DNA from: Paenirhodobacter hankyongi
GTDB taxonomy: Bacteria > Pseudomonadota > Alphaproteobacteria > Rhodobacterales > Rhodobacteraceae
Direction of reading: 5' to 3'
DNA length: 64,000 nucleotides
Assembly (NCBI RefSeq): GCF_003664585.1
Contig: NZ_RCHI01000017.1
Coordinates: 28,037 to 92,036, forward strand
Part shown: positions 24,606-33,626 of the stretch, in pieces
How positions within the stretch are numbered: position 1 is the stretch's first letter
Layout: every line of letters starts with the position of its first letter
Position numbers and translations under genes: made by a program
The notes under the pieces: model-generated
The model's database searches: none
Seen by the model: the letters and a program-made list of their open reading frames with translations, nothing else
What the model was told of the DNA's origin: nothing

Positions 24606-25955
24606 ATGGAACCCGAGGACGCGACGGCCTGGCTGGCTGACCGCCCCGAAATCGAGACGATCTTCGCCTGCATCTGCGACCTGAACGGCGTGATGCGCGG
24701 CAAGCGCGTGCCGGTCGATCAGGTCGAGAAGATCGTCTCCGGCGGGCTGCGGATGCCGCTGTCGCTTCTGGGCATGGACATCTGGGGCGAGGACATCGAG
24801 GGCAACGAACTGGTGTGGGACACCGGCGATGCCGACGGGCTGTGCGATTTCACCGGCCGCCCGCTGATCCCGGTCGACTGGACGGCGCGGCCGGCGGCCT
24901 TTGCGCAGCTGTGGATGCGGACCGAGAACGGCGAGCCCTTCCCGGGCGATCCGCGCCGGGCGCTGGCCGCGATCGTCGAGCGCTACAAGGCGCTTGGCCT
25001 GACGCCGGTCGTGGCGACCGAGCTTGAATTCTATGTCGTCGACCCGTCGAATGCCGCGCCGCAGCCGCCGTGCTCGCCGGTGACCGGCAAGCGGCTCGAC
25101 AGCGACGGGGCCTTGTCGCTGGACGAATTGCAGCATTTCGACGCCTTCCTGAACGAGGTCTATGACGCCTGCGCGGCGCAGGGCATTCCGGCCGATGCGG
25201 CGATCTCGGAAAACGGGGCAGGGCAGTTCGAGATCAACCTGATGCACGTGGCCGACCCGCTCGAGGCGGCCGACGATGCGGTGCTGTTCAAGCGGCTGGT
25301 GCGCGGCATCGCCCGCAAGCACGGGTTCGCGGCGACCTTCATGGCGAAACCCTATGGCGACCGTGCCGGATCGGGGATGCATGTGCATTTCTCGCTGATC
25401 GACGCCGAGGGCCGCAACGTCTTCGACAATGGCGGCGAGGAGGGCACCGAGGTGATGCGCCACGCCGTCGCCGGTCTGATCCGGACGATGGCCGAGAACA
25501 CGCTGGTCTTCGCACCGCACGAGAACTCCTATCGCCGGCTGCTGCCGGGCTCGCATGCGCCGTCCTCGGTCGCCTGGGGCTATGAGAACCGCACCGTCGC
25601 GATCCGCATCCCGGGCGGCAGCCACAAGGCACGGCGGATCGAGCACCGCGTGGCCGGCGCCGATGCCAACCCCTATCTGGTGCTCGCCTCGATCCTCGGG
25701 GGCGCGCTGCTGGGCATCGAGGGGCAATGGGAGCCGCCCGCGCCGCTGGTGGGCGATGCCTATACGCAGGTGATCGAGACCCTGCCGCCCGACTGGGCCT
25801 CGGCGATCGAGGCCTTCGAGAAGGGCGTGCATGTCGAGCAGGTCTTCTCCAAGCGCCTGCGCCGGATGTTCGTGCAGTGCAAGCTGCAGGAGCTGCGCCG
25901 CTTCACCCGCCATGTCACCGATTTCGAATATCACTCCTACCTGGAGGCCGTCTGA
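24606..25955 (+). CDS. puuA: Glutamine synthetase-family protein, gamma-glutamylputrescine synthetase-like (PuuA)
   Basis: 449 residues. GS catalytic fold with ATELEFYV, ENGAGQFEINL, GSGMHVHFSL, PGSHAPSSVAWGYENR and IEHRVAGADANPYL. In the Puu pathway such enzymes ligate glutamate to putrescine using ATP. The flanking FAD oxidase and PotFGHI importer support this role over true glutamine synthesis. The ATG at 24606 has GGGAG 7 bp upstream; an in-frame ATG at 24588 lacks one. The stop overlaps the oxidase start by one base. Confidence 0.85.
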   Translation: MEPEDATAWLADRPEIETIFACICDLNGVMRGKRVPVDQVEKIVSGGLRMPLSLLGMDIWGEDIEGNELVWDTGDADGLCDFTGRPLIPVDWTARPAAFAQLWMRTENGEPFPGDPRRALAAIVERYKALGLTPVVATELEFYVVDPSNAAPQPPCSPVTGKRLDSDGALSLDELQHFDAFLNEVYDACAAQGIPADAAISENGAGQFEINLMHVADPLEAADDAVLFKRLVRGIARKHGFAATFMAKPYGDRAGSGMHVHFSLIDAEGRNVFDNGGEEGTEVMRHAVAGLIRTMAENTLVFAPHENSYRRLLPGSHAPSSVAWGYENRTVAIRIPGGSHKARRIEHRVAGADANPYLVLASILGGALLGIEGQWEPPAPLVGDAYTQVIETLPPDWASAIEAFEKGVHVEQVFSKRLRRMFVQCKLQELRRFTRHVTDFEYHSYLEAV

Positions 25956-27277
25956 TGAACGCCCAGCCCACCTTCCCGAACCACCCCTATGCCGGCAATG
26001 GCGCCCATACCGGCAGCTATTATGCCGCCTCGGCCAACCCGGCGCCGCTGCGCGCCGAGCTGGTGGGCACGCATGAGACCGATGTCTGCGTGCTTGGCGC
26101 GGGCTATTCCGGCCTGTCGACGGCGCTGCACCTGGCCGAGAAGGGCTACAAGGTGACGGTGGTCGAGGGCGCGCGGATCGGCTGGGGCGCGTCGGGGCGC
26201 AACGGCGGGCAGATCGTGAACGGGCTGAACGCCAGCCTGCAGACGATCGGCCGGCGCTATGGCGCGGATGCGGCGAAATTCGTCGCGAGCCTGGTCACCG
26301 AGGGCGGCGACATCATCCGCGAGCGGATCGCCACCTATGACATCAAGTGCGATCTCAAGCAGGGCAACGTCTTTGCCGGGCTGACGCAGGCGCACATGCG
26401 CGAGCTCGAGGCGCGGCGCAAGCTGTGGCGCAGCTATGGCATAGAGAGCCAGGAGATGCTGAGCCGCGACGAGATGCGCGCGCACGCCGCCTCGGACCTC
26501 TATGCGGGGGGCATGATCGACCACAAGGGCGGCCACATGCACCCGCTGAACCTCGCCCTTGGCGAGGCGGCGGCGATCGAGCGGCTTGGCGGCACGATCT
26601 TCGAGATGTCGCCGGTGACCTCGGTCGACACCGCCTCGGCGCGGCCCTCGCTGAGCACGGCGAAGGGCAAGGTCGTGGCGAAGGTCATGGTGCTGTGCGG
26701 CAACGCCTATCTCGGCCATGTCGTGCCGACGCTCGAGTGGCGGGTGATGCCGGTCTCGACCCAGGTGATGGCGACCGAACCGCTTGGCGAGACGCTGGCG
26801 CGGCAGCTGATGCCGTCGGACGTCTGCATCGAGGACGTGCGCTACATCCTTGATTACTATCGCATGTCGGCGGACAACCGGCTCTTGTTCGGGGGCGGCA
26901 CCGTCTATGGCGGCACCGATCCGAAGGACATCAAGGCGAAGCTGTGGAAGAACCTCGAGAAGGTCTTCCCGCAGCTGAAGGGCACGAAGATCGACTATGC
27001 CTGGTCGGGCAACTTCGCGCTGTCGTTCTCGCGCGTGCCGCAGATGGGCCGGATCGGCGCCAACACCTATTTCGCGCATGGCTATTCCGGCCATGGCGTG
27101 ACCGGCTCGCACACCTTCGGGCGGATCCTGTCGGAGGCGATCCACGGCGACCAGAGCCGCTTCGACATGTTCGCGAAGATGCCCTGGATTCCGTTCCCGG
27201 GCGGGCGGATGTTCCGTGTGCCTTACTCGGTCATCGGCTCGTGGTGGTACGCGGTGCGCGACCGGCTGGGCGTGTAA
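25955..27277 (+). CDS. puuB: FAD-dependent oxidoreductase, gamma-glutamylputrescine oxidase-like (PuuB)
   Basis: 440 residues of the DAO family. The dinucleotide motif GAGYSG is at 48-53, followed by WGASGRNGGQIVNG, the flavin-anchoring block of PuuB-like oxidases, and a C-terminal AHGYSGHGVTGS FAD-binding segment. It would oxidise the gamma-glutamylated polyamine to an aldehyde, releasing hydrogen peroxide. GGAGG precedes the start, which overlaps the ligase stop. Confidence 0.87.
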   Translation: MNAQPTFPNHPYAGNGAHTGSYYAASANPAPLRAELVGTHETDVCVLGAGYSGLSTALHLAEKGYKVTVVEGARIGWGASGRNGGQIVNGLNASLQTIGRRYGADAAKFVASLVTEGGDIIRERIATYDIKCDLKQGNVFAGLTQAHMRELEARRKLWRSYGIESQEMLSRDEMRAHAASDLYAGGMIDHKGGHMHPLNLALGEAAAIERLGGTIFEMSPVTSVDTASARPSLSTAKGKVVAKVMVLCGNAYLGHVVPTLEWRVMPVSTQVMATEPLGETLARQLMPSDVCIEDVRYILDYYRMSADNRLLFGGGTVYGGTDPKDIKAKLWKNLEKVFPQLKGTKIDYAWSGNFALSFSRVPQMGRIGANTYFAHGYSGHGVTGSHTFGRILSEAIHGDQSRFDMFAKMPWIPFPGGRMFRVPYSVIGSWWYAVRDRLGV

Positions 27278-27313
27278 ACGCCCGCCACAAAAAAGAAAAT
27301 CAGGGAGGATACC

Positions 27314-28399
27314 ATGCGCAAGATGATCGCGGCGGGGCTCGCCGCGCTCGCCTCGGCCGGGATGGCCGGGGCGGAAGAGCCGGTGTTGAACATCTACAAC
27401 TGGTCGGATTACATCGCCCCCGACACCATCCCGGGCTTCGAGAAGGAAACCGGCATCAAGGTCAATTACGACGTCTTCGACAGCAACGAGGTGGTCGAGG
27501 CGAAGATGCTCACCGGCTCGACGAATTACGACATCGTCGTGCCCTCGCTCGAGTTCATGGCGCGCCAGGCGCAGGCCGGGGTGTTCCAGCCGATCGACAA
27601 GGCGGCGCTGGCGAATTACGGCAATCTCGATCCGAAGCTGATGGCGATCGCCGCGACCAATGACGAGGGCAACACCTATGGCGTGCCCTACATGATGTAC
27701 ACCATCGGCATCGGCTACAACCGCGACAAGGTCGCCGAGCGGCTTGGCTCCGACACCATCGACAGCTGGTCGGCGCTCTTCGATCCCGAGCAGGCGGCGA
27801 AGCTGCAAGGCTGCGGCATCGCGCTGCTCGATTCCCCGTCCGAGATCACCGCGGCGGCGCTGAACTATCTGGGCCTCGATCCGACCTCGGAGAAGACCGA
27901 GGATCTGGAGGCCGCGATGGCGCTTCTGGCGAAGGTGCGGCCCTATGTCCGCTATTTCCATTCCTCGCAATACATCAACGACCTGGCGAATGGGGACATC
28001 TGCCTGACGGTCGGCTATTCGGGCGACATCCTGCAGGCGCGCAACCGCGCCACCGAGGCGGGGCAGGGGGTGCGTGTGGCCTATGCGATCCCGAAGGAGG
28101 GGGCGCAGGTCGGTTTCGACATGCTGGCCATCCCCTCGGACGCGCCGCATCCGGAGAACGCGCTGAAGTTCATCGATTACTTCCTGCGGCCCGAGGTGGC
28201 GGCGGCGGTGAGCGACCACGTCTTCTACGCCAACGTCAATGCCAGGGCGACGCCGCTTGTCGCCGCCGAGGTGCGCGAGGATCCCGGCATCTACCCGGCG
28301 CCCGAGGTGATGGACAAGCTCTACACCGCGCGCCCGCACAAGCAGCGCTATGACCGCGCGCTGACCCGCGCCTGGACCACGCTGAAGACCGGACAATGA
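27314..28399 (+). CDS. potF: Putrescine-binding periplasmic protein PotF
   Basis: 361 residues with a Sec signal (MRKMIAAGLAALASAGMAGA) and the PotF hallmark LNIYNWSDYIAPDTIPGFEKE. Other conserved blocks are YDIVVPSLEFMARQAQAG and VGYSGDILQARNRA. It delivers putrescine to PotGHI. AGGGAGG precedes the ATG. The following 60-bp gap contains a perfect hairpin. Confidence 0.92.
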   Translation: MRKMIAAGLAALASAGMAGAEEPVLNIYNWSDYIAPDTIPGFEKETGIKVNYDVFDSNEVVEAKMLTGSTNYDIVVPSLEFMARQAQAGVFQPIDKAALANYGNLDPKLMAIAATNDEGNTYGVPYMMYTIGIGYNRDKVAERLGSDTIDSWSALFDPEQAAKLQGCGIALLDSPSEITAAALNYLGLDPTSEKTEDLEAAMALLAKVRPYVRYFHSSQYINDLANGDICLTVGYSGDILQARNRATEAGQGVRVAYAIPKEGAQVGFDMLAIPSDAPHPENALKFIDYFLRPEVAAAVSDHVFYANVNARATPLVAAEVREDPGIYPAPEVMDKLYTARPHKQRYDRALTRAWTTLKTGQ

Positions 28400-28405
28400 C
28401 GGCAG

Positions 28406-28434
28406 GCGGCCATCCCTTCAGGGGGGATGGCCGC
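28406..28434 (+). promoter_or_regulatory. Intercistronic hairpin between potF and potG
   Basis: GCGGCCATCCC at 28406-28416 pairs perfectly with 28424-28434 around a 7-nt loop, with no U tract. It directly follows potF. Such hairpins stabilise the 5' mRNA and let the binding protein be made in excess over the membrane components; that role is inferred. Confidence 0.65.
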
Positions 28435-28459
28435 ATCCATTCTGACAGGGAGAAGAAGA

Positions 28460-29599
28460 ATGACCGAAGCCATCGCGGCGCGCGGTGCGCGGCCGTGGGA
28501 GGATCCCGCTGTCGCCCCGTTCCTGCAGATCCGCAACGTGACGAAGCGGTTCGGCTCCTACACGGCAGTGAACGACGTCTCGCTCGACATCTATCGCGGC
28601 GAGCTGTTCTGCCTGCTGGGCGGGTCGGGCTGCGGCAAGTCCACGCTGTTGCGGATGCTGGCCGGGTTCGAGACGCCCACCTCGGGTCAGATCCTGATCG
28701 ACGGCGAGGACATGTCGGGCGTGCCGCCCTATCTGCGCGACACCAACATGATGTTCCAGTCCTATGCGCTGTTCCCGCACATGAGCGTCGAGAAGAACAT
28801 CGCCTACGGGCTGAAGCGCGACGGGGTGAAACGGGCCGAGGTGGCGACCCGGGTCACCGAGATGCTCTCGCTGGTGCAGCTTGACGGGTTGGCTGCGCGC
28901 AAGCCGCATCAGCTCTCGGGCGGGCAGCGGCAGCGCGTGGCGCTGGCGCGTGCGCTGATCCGCAAGCCGAAGCTTCTGATGCTCGACGAACCGCTTGGCG
29001 CGCTCGACAAGAAGCTGCGCGAGGAGACGCAGCGCGAGCTCATCAAGATCCAGGAGACGCTCGGCGTCACCTTCGTCGTCGTCACCCATGACCAGGAGGA
29101 GGCGATGACGCTCTCGACCCGGCTTGGTGTGATGACCGCGGGCGAGATCATGCAGGTCGGCACGCCGCATGACGTCTACGAATATCCGCAAAGCCGGTTC
29201 GTCGCCGATTTCATCGGCTCGGTGAACCTGTTCGAGGGCCGGATTGCCGGCGATTTCGAGGATCACGCGACGATCCATTCGCCCGATACCGGCAGCGAGA
29301 TCCTGGTCTCGCACGGGATCAGCGGCGTGAAGGGGCAGCCGGTGGCGGTGGCGCTGCGGCCCGAGAAGATCGCGATCGAGCGGCGCCTGCCCGAGACCGT
29401 GGCGAACCGGCTGCGGGCGCGGGTCGAGGACGTCTCCTACATGGGGAACCTGTCGGTCTTTCACGTCACCCTGCCCACCGGCAAGCCGGTGAAGGTGAGC
29501 CAGACCAACCGGTTGCGCAGCGATGACGACGCGATCCGCGCCGGCGAAGAGGTGGAGATCGGCTGGGACGGCGCGGCAAGCGTCGTGGTGACGGCATGA
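28460..29599 (+). CDS. potG: Putrescine ABC transporter ATP-binding protein PotG
   Basis: 379 residues. Walker A GGSGCGKST at 54-62, signature LSGGQ at 152-156, Walker B LLMLDE at 172-177, switch region VVVTHDQEEAMT, and a C-terminal TOBE domain (VALRPEKIAIERR onward). The start ATG 28460 has GGGAG 8 bp upstream; an in-frame start 11 codons upstream is not needed. The stop overlaps potH by ATGA. Confidence 0.93.
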   Translation: MTEAIAARGARPWEDPAVAPFLQIRNVTKRFGSYTAVNDVSLDIYRGELFCLLGGSGCGKSTLLRMLAGFETPTSGQILIDGEDMSGVPPYLRDTNMMFQSYALFPHMSVEKNIAYGLKRDGVKRAEVATRVTEMLSLVQLDGLAARKPHQLSGGQRQRVALARALIRKPKLLMLDEPLGALDKKLREETQRELIKIQETLGVTFVVVTHDQEEAMTLSTRLGVMTAGEIMQVGTPHDVYEYPQSRFVADFIGSVNLFEGRIAGDFEDHATIHSPDTGSEILVSHGISGVKGQPVAVALRPEKIAIERRLPETVANRLRARVEDVSYMGNLSVFHVTLPTGKPVKVSQTNRLRSDDDAIRAGEEVEIGWDGAASVVVTA

Positions 29600-30504
29600 G
29601 GTTGCGTGCGCTTGCGGGCTGGCTGCGGATCGAGGGGCGCGCCGCGGTGGTGGCGGTGCCGCTCGTCTGGCTGGGCCTCTTTTTCCTGCTGCCCTTCGTG
29701 GTTCTGGCAAAGATCGCGGTCTCGGAATCGGTGATCGCGCGGCCGCCCTATCTGCCGATCTGGGACTGGGCCGAGGGGGTGCTGAACATCTCGCTCAACT
29801 TCGGCAATTTCCAGTTCCTGACCGAGGACCCGCTCTACCTGCTCGCCTATCTCGGCTCGCTGAAGATGGCGGCGGTGTCGACGGTGATCGCGCTGCTGAT
29901 CGGCTATCCGATGGCCTATGTCATCGCGCGCGCGCCGTCGAACCGGCGCAACATCCTGCTGATGCTAGTGGTGTTGCCGTTCTGGACCTCGTTCCTTCTG
30001 CGCGTCTACGCCTGGATCGGGATCCTGAAGGGCAACGGGTTGCTGAACGGCCTGCTGATGGCGACCGGGATCATTCACGAGCCGCTGGTGATCCTGCAGA
30101 CCGATTTCGCGGTCTATCTGGGCATCGTCTACAGCTATCTGCCGTTCATGATCCTGCCGCTCTACTCGACGCTGGTGAAGCTTGACGAGGCGCTGCTCGA
30201 GGCTTCGGCCGATCTCGGCGCGCGGCCCTTCGTGACCTTCGTCACCGTGACGCTGCCGCTGTCGGTGCCCGGGATCATCGCCGGCGCGCTGCTGGTCTTC
30301 ATCCCGGCGGTCGGCGAATTCGTCATCCCCGCGCTTCTGGGCGGGCCGAAGACGCTGATGATCGGCTCGGTGCTGTGGAACGAGTTCTTCTCGAACCGCG
30401 ACTGGCCGGTGGCCTCGGCGGTGGCGATCGTGATGCTCGTGGTGCTGGTGCTGCCCATCGGCCTGTTGCAGCGCACCCAGTCGGAAAAGGAGGAGAACGC
30501 CTGA
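29596..30504 (+). CDS. potH: Putrescine ABC transporter permease PotH
   Basis: 302 residues with six hydrophobic segments and the EAA loop LLEASADLGARPFVTFVTVTLP near residue 200. VVLPFWTSFLLRVYAWIGIL is typical of PotH/PotB. Overlaps potG at the start; its stop overlaps the potI start by one base. Confidence 0.93.
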   Translation: MRLRALAGWLRIEGRAAVVAVPLVWLGLFFLLPFVVLAKIAVSESVIARPPYLPIWDWAEGVLNISLNFGNFQFLTEDPLYLLAYLGSLKMAAVSTVIALLIGYPMAYVIARAPSNRRNILLMLVVLPFWTSFLLRVYAWIGILKGNGLLNGLLMATGIIHEPLVILQTDFAVYLGIVYSYLPFMILPLYSTLVKLDEALLEASADLGARPFVTFVTVTLPLSVPGIIAGALLVFIPAVGEFVIPALLGGPKTLMIGSVLWNEFFSNRDWPVASAVAIVMLVVLVLPIGLLQRTQSEKEENA

Positions 30505-31307
30505 TGCGCCGCTCTGTTTCCCTGCGCCTTGTCGCGATCTTCGGTTTCGTCTTCCTCTATGCGCCGATCCTGTCGCTCGTCGTCTTCAGCTTCAACGAGT
30601 CGAAGCTGGTGACCGTCTGGGGCGGCTTCTCGACGAAATGGTATGCCGCGCTGCTCGAGGATCAGCAGATCCTCGATGCCGCCTGGATCAGCCTGCGCGT
30701 CGCGGTGATGTCGGCGACGCTCGCCACGGTGATCGGCACGCTCGCCTCCTATGCGCTGGCCCGTTTCGGCCGCTTCCGCTTCCGCATGCTGCTGAGCGGG
30801 GCGGTGACGGCGCCGCTCGTGATGCCCGAGGTGATCACCGGCCTCTCGATGCTGCTTCTGTTCGTGGCGCTCGAGGGGATCTTCGGCTGGCCCGCGGGGC
30901 GGGGCGTCGACACGCTGGTGATCGCGCATGCGACCTTCGGCGCGGCCTATGCGACCGTGGTGCTCGGCTCGCGGATGAGCGCGCTCGACCGTTCGGTCGA
31001 GGAGGCGGCGCTGGATCTCGGCGCGCGGCCGTTGCGGGTGTTCTTCGACGTCACCTTGCCCGCGCTTGCGCCTGCGCTGATCTCGTCCTGGCTTCTGGTC
31101 TTCACCATCAGCCTCGATGACCTCGTGGTGTCAGCCTTCGTCACCGGGCCCGGGGCCTCGACCCTGCCGATGGTGATCTTCTCGAAGGTCCGGCTGGGCG
31201 TCAGCCCCGAGGTGAATGCGCTGGCCACCCTGGTCATCGCCGCAATCTCGGTGGTGATCGTGCTGGCGAGCTGGCAGATGCGCCGCGCCGCCGCGCAGAC
31301 GCGCTGA
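30504..31307 (+). CDS. potI: Putrescine ABC transporter permease PotI
   Basis: 267 residues with six hydrophobic segments, beginning MRRSVSLRLVAIFGFVFLYAPILSL and with EAA loop VEEAALDLGARPLRVFFDVTLPAL. The block AFVTGPGASTLPMVIFSKVRLGVSPEVNA is the PotI/PotC pattern. Last gene of the putrescine operon; a GC hairpin follows. Confidence 0.93.
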   Translation: MRRSVSLRLVAIFGFVFLYAPILSLVVFSFNESKLVTVWGGFSTKWYAALLEDQQILDAAWISLRVAVMSATLATVIGTLASYALARFGRFRFRMLLSGAVTAPLVMPEVITGLSMLLLFVALEGIFGWPAGRGVDTLVIAHATFGAAYATVVLGSRMSALDRSVEEAALDLGARPLRVFFDVTLPALAPALISSWLLVFTISLDDLVVSAFVTGPGASTLPMVIFSKVRLGVSPEVNALATLVIAAISVVIVLASWQMRRAAAQTR

Positions 31308-31313
31308 AAACCG

Positions 31314-31339
31314 GCGGGTCGGGGGTGACCCCGGCCCGC
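31314..31339 (+). terminator. GC-rich hairpin after potI
   Basis: GCGGGTCGGGG pairs with CCCCGGCCCGC (11 bp, one G-U) around a GTGA tetraloop, 6 nt after the potI stop. No U tract; terminator or 3' stability element. Confidence 0.6.
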
Positions 31340-31599
31340 GCGCATGGCGCGAAAGCGCTGCCGTCGACCTCCGAGTCTCTCTCCTGCGCCCGCGCCGCCC
31401 GGACCGGCGGCGCCCCCGGCCGGCCGCCGGGCTCGATCCGCTCCGTCGGTGCGCAGAACCCGCGATCGCAGAAATCCCTTCTCCGGGTCGCGGTCGGGAC
31501 AACGGTTTTCACCTCCAAATGCCGCAGAGTTTGGAATGGCCTCAGGGCGTTCCAGATATTATCAAATCTCTACAGATAAAGTCGTCATTTGGAGCCGCC
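31340..31599 (+). promoter_or_regulatory. Promoter region of the flavin monooxygenase operon
   Basis: 260 bp ahead of the FMN reductase. The proximal 100 bp are unusually AT-rich (CCAGATATTATCAAATCTC, 31551-31570) for this DNA. They carry dyads TCCAAA-N10-TTTGGA (31514-31535) and GGAATG-N9-CGTTCC (31533-31556), candidate sites for a CysB/SfnR-like sulfur regulator encoded elsewhere. No confident -35/-10 pair can be named. Confidence 0.4.
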
Positions 31600-32157
31600 A
31601 TGTCCGGTCCCCGTTTCGCAGCCTTTGCCGGTTCCTGGAGCCGGCCGTCCAAGACCCGCGCGCTGGTCGAGACCGCAGCGGCCCGCGCCACCGCCCGTTT
31701 CGGCGGCCATGCCCATGTGTTCGATGTCGATGACCTCGGCCCCGGCTTCGGCGCCCTGCGCGAGGGTAGGGATGCCACGCTCGACCGCCATCGGGCGGCG
31801 TTCCTCGCGGCCGATGCGCTGATCGTCGCAAGCCCGGTGTTCAAGGGCAGCTACACGGGCCTCTTCAAGCATTTCCTCGACCTGATCGAGCCCGAGGCGC
31901 TGGCCGGCAAGCCCGTCCTGCTGGCGGCCTGCGGCGGCGGCGACCGGCATGCGCTGGTGATCGAACACCAGCTGCGGCCGCTGTTCGGCTTCTTCGAGGC
32001 GATCACCCTGCCGACCGGGCTCTATGCCTCGGCGGCCGATTTCGCCGATGGCGCGCTGCGCGCGGGCCCGATCCTCGAACGGCTTGACCGCGCGGTGGCG
32101 CAATTCGCCCCGCACCTTCCCCACACCGTCGCCGCGCCAGTGCGCGTGGCCGGCTGA
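31600..32157 (+). CDS. msuE: NADPH-dependent FMN reductase (MsuE/SsuE family)
   Basis: 185-residue flavodoxin-fold reductase that supplies reduced FMN to the two-component monooxygenases encoded downstream. AGSWSRPSKTRALVE near the N-terminus, SPVFKGSYTGLFKHFLDLIEP (about residues 82-102) and ALVIEHQLRPLFGFFEA match MsuE-type reductases. GGAG lies 6 bp upstream of the ATG at 31600. First gene of a seven-gene operon ending at 39005. Confidence 0.85.
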   Translation: MSGPRFAAFAGSWSRPSKTRALVETAAARATARFGGHAHVFDVDDLGPGFGALREGRDATLDRHRAAFLAADALIVASPVFKGSYTGLFKHFLDLIEPEALAGKPVLLAACGGGDRHALVIEHQLRPLFGFFEAITLPTGLYASAADFADGALRAGPILERLDRAVAQFAPHLPHTVAAPVRVAG

Positions 32158-32171
32158 GACCGGAGACCCAG

Positions 32172-33626
32172 ATGACCACCCAAGCGAAGAAACGCATCAT
32201 TCTCAATGCCTTCGACATGACCTGCGTTGGTCATCAGGCGGCCGGCACCTGGCGGCATCCGTCGAGCCAGGCATCGCGCTACAATGACCTCGAGTATTGG
32301 ACCAACCTCGCGATCGAGCTGGAACGGGGGGCTTTCGACAGCCTGTTCATCGCCGATGTGGTGGGCGTCTATGACGTCTATCGCGGTTCTGCCGAGGCGG
32401 CGCTGCACGACGCGGCGCAGGTGCCGGTGAACGACCCGTTCGGCGCGATCTCGGCGATGGCGGCGGTGACCCGCAACCTCGGCTTCGGCATCACCGCGGC
32501 GGTGACCTTCGAGCATCCCTATCTGCTGGCCCGCCGGCTCTCGACTCTCGATCACCTGACCAAGGGGCGCGTGGCGTGGAACGTGGTGTCGTCCTACCTC
32601 GACAGCGCGGCGCGCAATATCGGCCTTGACCGGCAGATCGGCCATGATGCGCGCTATGACCTCGCCGAGGAGTACATGGAAGTCACCTACAAGCTGTGGG
32701 AGGGCAGCTGGGAAGAGGGCGCGGTGCTGCGCGACAAGGAGAAGGGCATCTTCACCGATGCCACGAAGGTGCACCCGATCCGCCACGAGGGCGAGTATTT
32801 CAAGGTGCCCGGCTTCCATCTGTGCGAGCCCTCGCCGCAGCGCACGCCGGTGATCTTCCAGGCCGGGGCAAGCGCGCGCGGCCGGGCGTTCGCCGCCCGT
32901 CACGCCGAGGCGATGTTCGTGCTGGCGACCAGCCCCGAGACCGCGAAGAAGCTGACCGACGCGATCCGCGCCGAGGTGGCCGCGGCCGGGCGCGAGGCCG
33001 ACAGCCTGAAGATTTTCGCGTTGCTCACCGTCATCACCGGCCCGACCGACGAGGCGGCGCAGCGCAAATACGAGGAATACCTCGATTATGCGAGCGCCGA
33101 GGGGGCGCTGGCGCTTTACGGCGGCTGGACCGGGCTCGATTTCTCGACGCTCGATCCCGATCAGCCGCTGACCGCGGTCGAGAACGACAGCCTGCGCACC
33201 ACGCTGGAATCGCTTGCCGCCGATGGTGCGGCCTGGACGGTGCGCGACGTGATCCGCAAGCGCGCGATCGGCGGGCTTGGCCCGGTGCTGGTCGGCGGGC
33301 CGCAGACGGTGGCCGATGCGCTCGAACGCTGGGTCGACGAGGGCGGCATCGACGGCTTCAACCTCGCCTATGCGATCACCCCGGCCTCGACCACCGATTT
33401 CATCGATTTCGTGGTGCCGGAGCTGCGCAAGCGCGGCCGCGCGCAGCAGGGCTATGCCCCCGGCACGCTGCGCGAGAAGCTTCTGGGCGATGTGGGCGGT
33501 CTGGCCCGCGACAGCCACCCTGCCGCGCAGTGGCGCCGCCATTACATCGGCCGCGAGAGCGTGGCCGACGCCTCGCGCCCCTCGGCCTTCGAAGGGCTGG
33601 GCCATGTTTCGGAGGCGGCGGAATGA
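32172..33626 (+). CDS. NtaA/SnaA/DszA-family FMNH2-dependent monooxygenase (first of three)
   Basis: 484 residues of the bacterial-luciferase fold. The family blocks are [73 protein letters not shown] and [19 protein letters not shown]. Relatives oxidise dimethyl sulfide, dibenzothiophene sulfone, nitrilotriacetate and similar compounds, using FMNH2 from a partner reductase. The gene follows msuE by 14 bp and overlaps ssuD, so an organosulfur substrate is likely; the exact one is unknown. Confidence 0.87.
   Translation: MTTQAKKRIILNAFDMTCVGHQAAGTWRHPSSQASRYNDLEYWTNLAIELERGAFDSLFIADVVGVYDVYRGSAEAALHDAAQVPVNDPFGAISAMAAVTRNLGFGITAAVTFEHPYLLARRLSTLDHLTKGRVAWNVVSSYLDSAARNIGLDRQIGHDARYDLAEEYMEVTYKLWEGSWEEGAVLRDKEKGIFTDATKVHPIRHEGEYFKVPGFHLCEPSPQRTPVIFQAGASARGRAFAARHAEAMFVLATSPETAKKLTDAIRAEVAAAGREADSLKIFALLTVITGPTDEAAQRKYEEYLDYASAEGALALYGGWTGLDFSTLDPDQPLTAVENDSLRTTLESLAADGAAWTVRDVIRKRAIGGLGPVLVGGPQTVADALERWVDEGGIDGFNLAYAITPASTTDFIDFVVPELRKRGRAQQGYAPGTLREKLLGDVGGLARDSHPAAQWRRHYIGRESVADASRPSAFEGLGHVSEAAE

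Noticed and set aside
31340..31599. A riboswitch (SAM or FMN) ahead of the flavin monooxygenase operon
   Set aside because: The leader shows dyads but none of the conserved SAM or FMN aptamer blocks that I can recognise.
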